DNA of 8,313 nucleotides from Streptomyces lilacinus (GTDB lineage Bacteria > Actinomycetota > Actinomycetes > Streptomycetales > Streptomycetaceae). The notes beneath the pieces are model-generated. The model was not told where the DNA came from, did not search any database, and saw only the letters and a list, made by a program, of their open reading frames with translations. Below, in pieces: positions 1-7,259 of this stretch. Positions within the stretch are counted from its first letter, which is position 1, and every line of letters begins with the position of its first letter. Where the stretch lies: NCBI GenBank assembly GCA_000715685.1, contig KL569451.1:1-8313 (forward strand), given 5' to 3'. Made by a program: the position numbers and the translations under genes.

Positions 1-1
1 C

Positions 2-43
2 GACGAGCGGGCGTACGAGGCATTCGCCGCACAGGCGAGGTGA
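2..43 (+). CDS. C-terminal end of an unidentified protein (partial)
   Basis: The window opens inside a plus-strand reading frame that runs DERAYEAFAAQAR and stops at TGA 41-43. It is believed real because the codons have G/C-rich third positions and a strong intrinsic terminator begins 50 bases after the stop. Thirteen residues are too few to name the protein. Confidence 0.5.
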   Translation, partial: DERAYEAFAAQAR

Positions 44-92
44 CTGACCTGCTCTCCAGCAAGAGTCTCTGCCTGGCCTGAGCCCCCTTCAG

Positions 93-148
93 AGCCGCTG
101 GGATGCCGCCACGCCATCAGGCTGCGGCATCTCAGCGGCTTTCTCTTT
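93..148 (+). terminator. Strong rho-independent terminator
   Basis: A 17-bp stem (arms 93-109 and 124-140) has one G-U pair and a 14-nt loop, and is followed by the T-rich run ttctcttt. It ends transcription of the plus-strand gene whose last codons open the window. Confidence 0.88.
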
Positions 149-202
149 CGGGGACGTTGATGAGCATTTTCATAGGGGGCTCCTTCGGTGACGGAGAGTT
201 AG

Positions 203-234
203 GCAGCTGACCTGTGTTTCCGCAGGTCGGCTGC
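203..234. repeat. 12-bp hairpin without a T tract
   Basis: Arms 203-214 (gcagctgacctg) and 223-234 (caggtcggctgc) pair with one G-U, leaving an 8-nt loop. No poly-T follows on either strand. It could be a weak actinomycete-type terminator of a lost gene. Confidence 0.5.
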
Positions 235-254
235 AGTGAAGGGGGTAATTGATC

Positions 255-290
255 TTGGCGGACTCTGGCGGACTCTGGCGGACTCTGGCG
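255..290. repeat. Three tandem copies of a 10-bp repeat (gactctggcg)
   Basis: The unit gactctggcg occurs three times without change at 261-270, 271-280 and 281-290, preceded by a partial copy at 255-260. It lies just upstream of the TGCTGAC motifs. A similar string, ggatctggc, lies just upstream of the second such cluster, near 5671. Function unknown. Confidence 0.85.
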
Positions 291-297
291 GTACCGA

Positions 298-324
298 TGC
301 TGACCCAATGCTGACTTTACTGAC
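298..324. repeat. TGCTGAC motif cluster 1
   Basis: TGCTGAC occurs at 298-304 and 309-315, 11 bp apart, about one helical turn. A related TACTGAC follows at 318-324. Two similar clusters lie near 5283-5325 and 5687-5716. Such spacing suits protein binding, for example integrase arm sites or plasmid-type iterons, but no candidate protein is encoded in the window. Confidence 0.5.
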
Positions 325-544
325 GGGTAATCAGTTCCGCTGGCTTGTCACTGAGCGTAATAGACGCACGGTAACCAAGAGCGACAGCAGCCGGAAGGCC
401 GAGCGGGAGGGGGCGCGCTGAGCGTGCTGGCAGGCTGTGGCAGCCATCCCCATAGCGGTGAGGTCCCAGACATGCCCATGGGCTACCCGATCAAGGCGGC
501 AGAGTATGCAGCACCACGCTGGTGAGGTCCTCACGGCTGCCCCT

Positions 545-571
545 GGGCGCGGGCTTTCGTCGCCCGCGCCC
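545..571 (-). terminator. GC-rich hairpin terminator downstream of the 581-829 fragment
   Basis: A perfect 10-bp stem (545-554 with 562-571) closes a 7-nt loop (tttcgtc). It lies 9 nt past the stop codon of the minus-strand reading frame ending at 581. It lacks a U tract, as is common for Streptomyces terminators. Its placement supports that frame being the true 3' end of a former gene. Confidence 0.55.
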
Positions 572-580
572 GCGTGGCGC

Positions 581-829
581 CTATGGATCCAGGATGGCCT
601 CGACTGCCGCATTCTTCGAAGGCCGGTCGGGCCATAGAATCTCGCCCAGTGCCGTCGCGGCTGAGGTCATGCGGTCGCGTTGGTCTGCACCAGATGGATC
701 GAGCACCGTAGGGATGCCCGCGCCGCGTGTGAGGATCGGCATGGGAATGCCGGGGATCCGCCCCAGGATGGGAGTGCCGGAGCGGGCCAGTTGCTCCTCG
801 ACCTGGGTGGTGAAGTCGTCGAGGGCAAC
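581..829 (-). pseudogene. C-terminal fragment of an unrecognised protein
   Basis: The frame reads from about LDDFTTQVEEQLARSG through TPILGRIPGIPMPILTRGAG to a stop at 581, roughly 80 residues, and has Streptomyces-like codon use. The pattern of a short Val/Ile-rich strand, a GRIPG turn and a closing helix faintly recalls the C-terminal part of MinD/ParA/Mrp-type P-loop ATPases, but this is a weak resemblance and no P-loop is present. The N-terminal part is missing. Upstream, near 825, the frame runs directly into the start of an unrelated phosphotransferase gene in another frame, so a deletion probably joined the two. A hairpin terminator follows the stop. I cannot assign a function. Confidence 0.45.
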
Positions 830-963
830 CGGACGGCGAGGTCGTCGCCGAGCCGCCACACTTGGTTGTCCCAGCCCCGCGCTCCGAGCTTCAAGGGATG
901 ATCCGCCAGGTCGGGGTGCTGCTCGCGCAGCAGATCCCGGATCAGTTCCTCTGTGATGTCCAT
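823..963 (-). pseudogene. N-terminal fragment of an aminoglycoside/macrolide phosphotransferase-family protein
   Basis: From ATG at 963 the frame begins MDITEELIRDLLREQHPDLA and continues to GARGWDNQVWRLGDDLAVRLP, 47 residues. This is the usual start of APH-family (PF01636) small-molecule kinases: an N-terminal helix, then the G-WDN-x-W-R-x-G-x-x-x-AVRLP strand pair that forms the ATP-binding lobe. Everything after RLP is lost, including the second half of the N-lobe, the HGDLHPxN catalytic loop and the IDFGD metal-binding motif, so it cannot be active. No clear ribosome-binding site precedes the ATG. After about position 823 the sequence is an unrelated C-terminal fragment in another frame. 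Family identification is from memory of the motif and is fairly secure; the substrate of the ancestor is unknown. Confidence 0.7.
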
Positions 964-1055
964 CGAGGTGACTGTGATGTGGAGCAACGGTAGTGGGGCA
1001 GCGGCCTGCCCGGGTTCGGGCGAATCCGAGTCACGTTCCGGCGTCGAACGCACCT

Positions 1056-1175
1056 CGAGCTTCCGGCCAGCGTCTTCACCGGTCCGTCGGCGCGCAGCAC
1101 CGCATCGGTGAGCTCGAACAGCGTGTCCGCACGCGCGCTCAGGCATACGGACGACTCCGACCGGAAGTGGGACAC
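1056..1175 (-). pseudogene. N-terminal remnant of an actinomycete DDE-type transposase
   Basis: From GTG at 1175 the frame starts MSHFRSESSVCLSARADTLF and goes on ELTDAVLRADGPVKTLAG. This resembles the start of a common Streptomyces transposase group that begins roughly FRxExYxCLTxRADALFEL-DAVLCADGPV-TLVELSL. Similarity ends after about 40 residues, so the whole catalytic domain is gone. The remaining scrap lies back to back with the monooxygenase gene and upstream of the phosphotransferase fragment in the same direction. It marks an old insertion followed by deletion. I recall the family pattern but cannot confirm the IS family name. Confidence 0.6.
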
Positions 1176-1335
1176 CAGGGCCGAAGGGCTCCCGCTGAAC
1201 GTCGTGAAATCGGGCAGCGGAGGCGCGGTGTCGGTCGTCTATCGGGGCTGTTGGTCCGATGTCGGCGGTTCGTCGGCGGCGCCTGGCACCTTTCCAGAGA
1301 CGGCCGGCCGGAGCTCACCGGGCGGCCCGATCCCG

Positions 1336-1341
1336 AAGGAG
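1336..1341 (+). promoter_or_regulatory. Ribosome-binding site of the Tet(X)-like gene
   Basis: AAGGAG sits 5 nt before the ATG at 1347 and fixes that start against the longer open frame reaching back to 993. No clear -35/-10 pair was recognised in 1176-1335. Confidence 0.8.
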
Positions 1342-1346
1342 CCACC

Positions 1347-2477
1347 ATGCACAGCCCCGTCACGATCATCGGCGCAGGACTCGGCGGACTCGTCCTGGCC
1401 CGTGTCCTCCACCTCCACGGAATCCCGGCCACGGTCTACGAGGCGGAGTCCTCCCCGTCCGCGCGCACGCAGGGCGGGATGCTCGACATCCACGACTACA
1501 ACGGGCAGCTCGCCCTCAAGGCGGCCGACCTGATGGACGAGTTCCACGCCATCGTCCTGGAGGGCCGCCAGGCGATGCGGGTCCTCGACCGGAACGGGAC
1601 CGTCCTGCTCGACAAAGCCGACGACGGCACGGGTGGACGCCCCGAGGTGCAACGCGGCGAGCTGCGACAGATCCTGCTCGAATCGCTCCCGGCCGGCACT
1701 GTCCGGTGGGGGCACAAGGTCAGCAGCACCCGTGCCCTCGGCGAGGGTCGCCATGAGGTCACGTTCGCCGACGGCAGCACCATCGTCACCAGTCTGCTGG
1801 TCGGCGCGGACGGCGCGTGGTCACGGGTCCGGCCGCTGCTCTCCACCGCCATACCCGAGTACGTCGGCAAGTCGGTCGTCGAGACCTACCTGTATGACGC
1901 CGACACCCGGCACCCCGCCGCCGCACAAGCGGTCGGCGGCGGGGCGATGATCGTGCCCACGCCGGGCAGGGAGATCTTCGCTCACCGGGAAAGGGGCGAC
2001 ACTCTGCACGCCTACGTGGGGCTGTCCGAGCCGCAGGACTGGTTCGCCGCCATCGATTTCACCGATGCCGCCGCGGCCACCGCGCGGATCGCGCAGGAGT
2101 TCGACGGCTGGGCGCCGGAGCTCACCGCGCTGATCACCGACGCCGACACCGCGCCGGTCCTGCGCCCCCTCTACGCTCTGCCGGCCGGGCACCGGTGGGA
2201 CCGGGTGCCGGGAGTGACCCTGCTCGGCGACGCCGCCCACCTCTCGGCCCCGAACGGCGAAGGCGCCAACCTGGCCATGCTCGACGGCGCCGAACTCGGC
2301 AGGGCCATCGCCGCGCACCCCGACGACATCGAGGCCGCGCTCACCGAATACGAGCAGGCCATGTTCCCCCGCAGCACCGAGGACGCCACTTTTGAAGGTG
2401 CCGAGCTCTCCGAGACCTCTTCCGGCGACAACGCGGTTCACCGCCTGATCGACATGATCACCGAGAAGGGCCGATGA
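1347..2477 (+). CDS. Tet(X)-like FAD-dependent monooxygenase
   Basis: A 376-residue class A flavoprotein hydroxylase, predicted to use NAD(P)H and O2 to hydroxylate a small aromatic or polyketide-like substrate in the cytoplasm. Visible motifs: Rossmann GAGLGG (residues 9-14) with the strand-end acid in YEAE (31-34); GGMLDIH (43-49), matching GGTLDLH of Tet(X); VQRGELRQIL (101-110), matching the NRNDLRAIL stretch; the DG motif LVGADGAWSRVR (151-162); and the GD motif LLGDAAHLSAPNGEGANLAM (292-311), which contacts FAD. Length matches Tet(X) (about 380-390 residues). The ATG is chosen because AAGGAG (1336-1341) lies 5 nt upstream and the Rossmann fold starts at residue 5; longer frames upstream are not coding. 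It is a single-gene unit with its own terminator. Actinomycete homologues of Tet(X) exist, but whether this one inactivates tetracyclines or serves biosynthesis cannot be told from sequence. Confidence 0.9.
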   Translation: MHSPVTIIGAGLGGLVLARVLHLHGIPATVYEAESSPSARTQGGMLDIHDYNGQLALKAADLMDEFHAIVLEGRQAMRVLDRNGTVLLDKADDGTGGRPEVQRGELRQILLESLPAGTVRWGHKVSSTRALGEGRHEVTFADGSTIVTSLLVGADGAWSRVRPLLSTAIPEYVGKSVVETYLYDADTRHPAAAQAVGGGAMIVPTPGREIFAHRERGDTLHAYVGLSEPQDWFAAIDFTDAAAATARIAQEFDGWAPELTALITDADTAPVLRPLYALPAGHRWDRVPGVTLLGDAAHLSAPNGEGANLAMLDGAELGRAIAAHPDDIEAALTEYEQAMFPRSTEDATFEGAELSETSSGDNAVHRLIDMITEKGR

Positions 2478-2545
2478 GCCGTTGGCCGAGGTCACGAAGG
2501 TGGCTGTCACCTCTTGCTCAGGTGCCTTACCCACTTCTCTGCCTT

Positions 2546-2587
2546 CCGTTCGTGGGATGGTCACCGTGACCGTCCCACGAACGGTTT
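2546..2587 (+). terminator. Intrinsic terminator after the Tet(X)-like gene
   Basis: An 18-bp stem (2546-2563 with 2567-2584) has one G-U pair and a 3-nt loop (ccg), and a short ttt follows. It lies about 70 bp after the monooxygenase stop, between two convergent genes, and may also block read-through from argG. Confidence 0.75.
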
Positions 2588-2620
2588 CGCAATCCCCGCA
2601 CCGACAGCGAGCGACGCGTT

Positions 2621-2664
2621 GGCGCCCGGGTGGTGTGCCGGCGGCGCCCGGGTGATGCGCCGGC
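2621..2664. repeat. 22-bp tandem duplication, possibly acting as argG terminator
   Basis: Two adjacent 22-bp copies (2621-2642 and 2643-2664) begin ggcgcccgggtg and differ at two positions. Within them gccggcg (2637-2643) can pair with cgccggc (2658-2664), giving a 7-bp stem just 11 nt beyond the argG stop on the minus strand. It could therefore help end argG transcription. Confidence 0.7.
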
Positions 2665-2675
2665 CGCCGCCTCGG

Positions 2676-4687
<2,012 letters not shown>

Positions 4688-4905
4688 GTGTGATCCTCCC
4701 CTGAGCATGAGCGTTTGCGCTGGTCACGAGCGCATGCGGGCCACGCGTCGACCTAATCCCAGGCCTCGGCACCACGGCCGGGCCGCCACCTCGCCAGCCG
4801 TTCGTGGCACCAGAGCGCCACGCGGGCCTCGGTCTATACGGGAGCTCGGCATGAGGACCGTCCGCACGGTCTAACCAGAGGCCTCAAGAGCCCCGCTCCA
4901 ATAAG
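4688..4905 (-). other. Non-coding left end of the IS110 remnant, possible relic bridge-RNA locus
   Basis: This stretch upstream of the IS110 transposase has no convincing reading frame but is rich in short stems: GACCGT/ACGGTC with a 4-nt loop (4856-4871) and CGTGGC/GCCACG with an 8-nt loop (4803-4822). IS110-family elements encode a structured bridge RNA in such non-coding ends. The right-hand boundary is a guess; I see no terminal repeat. The assignment rests on position and hairpins alone. Confidence 0.3.
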
Positions 4906-4976
4906 GCGTGACGGTCCTCACCACTCGAACGACCGGATGTTGCCCACCTGGCTCCACCCGGCCGATACCAACGAAT

Positions 4977-5113
4977 TAGCTTCGTGCGGCAGTACATCGC
5001 CACCAGCAGCACCCGGTCCTCCGAGGACAGTGGCCACGGGCGGCCGGCCGTGGTCCAGTGGACTGCCCACCAGCCCGGTGGACGACTTTGACCAGCCGCT
5101 GGAACTGCCGAGG
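4977..5113 (-). pseudogene. IS5-family-like transposase remnant with frameshift
   Basis: Reading the minus strand from 5113, one frame gives PRQFQRLVKVVHRAGGQSTG. A second frame from about 5045 gives GRPWPLSSEDRVLLVAMYCR and TKL. Together they resemble the N-terminal region of Streptomyces IS5-type transposases, where a short linker is followed by LSxEDRVLLVAxYWRTNLT and a helix-turn-helix. The two pieces need a frameshift near 5046. After TKL (4977) the expected LRQLAPLFGVSKS is missing, as is the DDE catalytic domain. Only about 45 residues remain. The piece abuts the non-coding end of the IS110 fragment, so one element may have landed in the other. Confidence 0.55.
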
Positions 5114-5282
5114 GCAAAGCCGGTGGACACCTCGACGAACTCACGACGCTGAGCGGAGATCACCTGCACGACCAGACCAACACAGGCCGCCAGCATAGTT
5201 ACGAGAAGATCTTGAGGCTGGGCTCGTACCACACTACGTACTGTCACCAGCCTTGAGCGCTGCCGAAGCACGTTTGCGTACG

Positions 5283-5326
5283 TGCTGACGGCCGACCTGA
5301 ATTCCCGTGCTGGTTTGGTGCTGACT
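5283..5326. repeat. TGCTGAC motif cluster 2
   Basis: TGCTGAC lies at 5283-5289 and 5319-5325, with a degenerate TGCTGGT at 5308-5314, 11 bp before the last. Positions 5303-5326 match 5694-5717 at 22 of 24 bases. On the minus strand both encode V-S-T-K-(P/S)-A-R-E in an open frame, so they could instead be degraded copies of one gene end. Confidence 0.6.
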
Positions 5327-5686
5327 TTGGGGCCCAGAATGAGGAAAACCGCAGGTCCTAGCCCTATCCGGATGAGTTGTCGTACCACTCGATAGTGGTC
5401 CCGATGAGGCTCGCGACGACGATTCTGGGGAGCGAGTTGGGAGTTGGGGCGGGTGGGGGAGGGGCGGCCATGGCCATCACTTCCGGGTGGGCGAGGGGCG
5501 CGTCATTGCGTTGCTACACCGTAGGAAGATGCAGGTCAGGAGCCTATGTGGTGGGGGACCACACTTCGGGGGCGGGGTGTGAGCGCAGCGCCTATGAGAG
5601 GGCGCCACGGGACCTGCGGATTGCCCAACTCGATTTACGGATTCGGCGCGGAGTAATGTCGTCATTGGGTGGATCTGGCACTCAGG

Positions 5687-5717
5687 TGCTGACTCCCGTG
5701 CTGACTTGGTGCTGACT
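5687..5717. repeat. TGCTGAC motif cluster 3
   Basis: Three exact TGCTGAC copies begin at 5687, 5699 and 5710, with periods of 12 and 11 bp. It is the best-preserved of the three clusters and is preceded by ggatctggc, similar to the 10-bp repeat before cluster 1. Confidence 0.65.
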
Positions 5718-5962
5718 ACGGAGCGTTGAACTCCGGCATTCGGGCATGGATCGGACTGCTGCATGGGGCCGGATGATTGCTCGGCACGGTAGGTTGGGAG
5801 GTCGTCACATCACCTCAGCCGTCTGCGGGCAACGGGCGGAGGAATGGCTGTCACTGCCACCGGTGCCGCCTCTGTGACGTGGCCGTCCCGTGCAACGGAA
5901 GGGGCGAGGCGGCGGCCGGGACGACGCATCTCGGTGGCTGGAGGGCTTGCGATGCGCGCGGG

Positions 5963-6013
5963 CACGCGGCCGCCCGTGCACCCCCGTGTCGAGAGCGCCC
6001 GGGCGGCCGCGTG
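5963..6013 (-). terminator. GC-rich inverted repeat closing the methyltransferase operon
   Basis: A perfect 14-bp inverted repeat (5963-5976 with 6000-6013; arm cacgcggccgcccg) has a 23-nt loop and begins 4 nt beyond the methyltransferase stop on the minus strand. There is no U tract, typical for Streptomyces. It likely ends the operon running from beyond 8312. Confidence 0.65.
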
Positions 6014-6017
6014 GAGG

Positions 6018-7007
6018 TCACTCGGCCGGCGTCAGGTGAAACATCACACTGTCCGCCGGCACGGAGATGGGGTGGTGACCCGCGAGGTGCCAGCCGGCTT
6101 CCTCGAAGACGGGCTTCCACTCCTCCAGGGTGGGCAGGTAATCACCCATCACCGCGTGGGCGAACTCGAAGGCCATGCTGAAGATCGGCATGTCCCGGTC
6201 GGCGTACGTGGTCGTGCGCGTCGCGTCGGCGAGGAGGAAGTGCTTCAGGTCCGGGAAGACCTCCCGGATGCGCCGCAACGACGCGACCGCCTCGGCGCGG
6301 GGCCAGAAGTCATGCCCCATCATGAACGAGGTCAGCAGGTCGACGCCCGCGTACTCGGGCCGCGGTTCGAGGGCCGTGGCGTCGCCCTGGGTGATGCGGA
6401 TGCGGTCCGACAGGCCCGCCTCGGCAACGGACTTGGTGGCGACGTCGATCGCCCCGCCGGCCATGTCGATGCCGAGGCCCCGTACGCCGGGCCGCGTCCG
6501 GGTCAGTTGGATCAGCCGCTCGCCGCTGCCGCAGCCCAGGTCGGCCACGTAGGTGAAGTCCAGTTCATTGACCACGGGCAGGAACACCGGGTTCCACCAC
6601 TGGGCGTTGATCTCGCGGCACGCGACGCTGATCGCGGCCGCGTCCCGCCGGTAGAAGGAACCTGTCCGGTTGTCCGTACGCATCAGGTCCGGAAGCGTGC
6701 TGAACAACTCGCCGCAGCCCCGAGTCATCCAGTGGAACAGCGACTTGCCGCGGTCCGCCTCGTCGAAGTTCGGCCCGGGCCTGACTTTGCCGTGCTCCCG
6801 GCTGACTACATCCGCCGCGGCCAGTGCGCGGAACAGCTCGTGCACCGAGCGGGCGTCCAGCCCCCGATCGGCCGCGAACGCGTCGGTGTCAAGCGGGCCG
6901 GCCTCCCGCAGTTCCTCGAAGGCGCCGATCTCCCAGGCCGCGCTGATCGCCCACGCAGCCAGGGCGTGGTTGTACACCTCGGTCATCGTCGCATTGGTCC
7001 TGCTCAT
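6018..7007 (-). CDS. MppJ-like SAM-dependent C-methyltransferase of an alpha-keto acid
   Basis: 329 residues. An N-terminal dimerisation/winged-helix region (about 1-110) precedes a class I SAM fold with motif I VADLGCGSGE (154-163) and the acid strand GLGIDMAGG (177-185). It matches MppJ of mannopeptimycin synthesis over most of its length, including SLFHWMTRGCGELF (89-102), NRTGSFYRRDAAAIS (113-127) and SFMMGHDFWPR (227-237). MppJ methylates C3 of phenylpyruvate and holds ferric iron with, as I recall, Met240, His243 and His295. Met229, His232 and His284 here have the same spacing (3 and 52). It is thus probably a non-haem-iron C-methyltransferase making a beta-methyl amino acid precursor. 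Exact substrate (phenylpyruvate, indolepyruvate, another keto acid) is uncertain. GAGAGG (7019-7014) lies 6 nt before the ATG, which overlaps the mbtH stop as ATGA. Confidence 0.88.
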   Translation of the reverse strand: MSRTNATMTEVYNHALAAWAISAAWEIGAFEELREAGPLDTDAFAADRGLDARSVHELFRALAAADVVSREHGKVRPGPNFDEADRGKSLFHWMTRGCGELFSTLPDLMRTDNRTGSFYRRDAAAISVACREINAQWWNPVFLPVVNELDFTYVADLGCGSGERLIQLTRTRPGVRGLGIDMAGGAIDVATKSVAEAGLSDRIRITQGDATALEPRPEYAGVDLLTSFMMGHDFWPRAEAVASLRRIREVFPDLKHFLLADATRTTTYADRDMPIFSMAFEFAHAVMGDYLPTLEEWKPVFEEAGWHLAGHHPISVPADSVMFHLTPAE

Positions 7008-7224
7008 GCTGAGCCTCTCATCTCTATTGTCACCAAGCTCTTCGGACGCATATCCGTCCATTTCTGTTCGATCAGGTCCGGGTGTCGTGTCTGTCGGCCG
7101 CGCTCGGAATGCGCGACCGCTATCCCGATGGGGATCCACGTGTAGGGGGGCACAGCCCGTACTGCGCCTTGGCGTTTGTCAGCACCGGGAATGAACCATC
7201 CGGCTCATCCAGTAGTGCGCTCAT
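7004..7224 (-). pseudogene. MbtH-like protein, frameshifted and degenerate
   Basis: MbtH proteins are small (about 70 residues) partners that activate NRPS adenylation domains. The first frame from ATG 7224 gives MSALLDEPDGSFPVLTNAKA then QYGLCPP and soon stops. The next frame gives YTWIPIGIAVAHSERGR and ends IEQKWTDMRPKSLV, the family signature. One extra C in the C6 run at 7150-7145 would join them into 73 residues, the normal size. The joined frame stops at TGA 7006-7004, overlapping the methyltransferase ATG. Of three conserved tryptophans only the one in KWTDMRP remains: SLWP is GLCP and the GW is GI. So it is either a decayed gene or a very divergent one with a base-call error. The start lacks a clear ribosome-binding site and lies 35 bp after the ligase stop. 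Confidence 0.8.
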
Positions 7225-7259
7225 AAAGGGGCATAGTTGGATTATTGGGCCAGCGGGAA

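Larger units (their letters stand above)
149..580. other. Gene-free region with hairpin, tandem repeat and TGCTGAC motifs
   Basis: No reading frame here has convincing codon use or recognisable protein similarity. The stretch holds a 12-bp hairpin (203-234), three copies of a 10-bp repeat (261-290), TGCTGAC motifs (298-324) and a GC hairpin (545-571) ending the minus-strand fragment that follows. Positions 325-544 show nothing I can name. The composition is less GC-rich than the flanks, as in decayed integration sites, but no integrase or tRNA piece is visible. Confidence 0.6.
5114..5962. other. Gene-free region with repeated TGCTGAC clusters
   Basis: I recognise no gene in this roughly 850-bp stretch. 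Frames are open by chance and their translations resemble nothing known to me. It is less GC-rich around 5160-5400. It holds two TGCTGAC clusters, a G-rich run near 5435-5470, a small hairpin (tgtggt/accaca, near 5546-5562), and at its right edge the inverted repeat after the methyltransferase gene. It probably represents decayed mobile-element DNA. Confidence 0.55.

Noticed and set aside
255..324. CRISPR-like array
   Set aside because: The repeats are only 7-10 bp, are contiguous or spaced by 4 bp, and have no spacers of uniform length.
149..580. tRNA gene or fragment serving as an integration site
   Set aside because: No cloverleaf, T-loop GTTCGA-type sequence or CCA-proximal acceptor pairing was found here or near 5280-5760.
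993..1346. N-terminal extension of the monooxygenase frame
   Set aside because: The extra 118 codons are Arg-rich, match no flavoprotein, overlap the transposase and kinase remnants on the other strand, and precede a good ribosome-binding site at 1336-1341.
5777..6181. 134-codon plus-strand frame
   Set aside because: Cys/Arg-rich translation with no motif, no ribosome-binding site, and it runs into the antisense of the methyltransferase.
5844..7145. 433-codon open frame on the plus strand
   Set aside because: Most of it lies antisense to the MppJ-like methyltransferase. Its translation is Arg/Gly/Val-rich low-information sequence. The GGAGGA at 5839 is too close to the ATG to be convincing.
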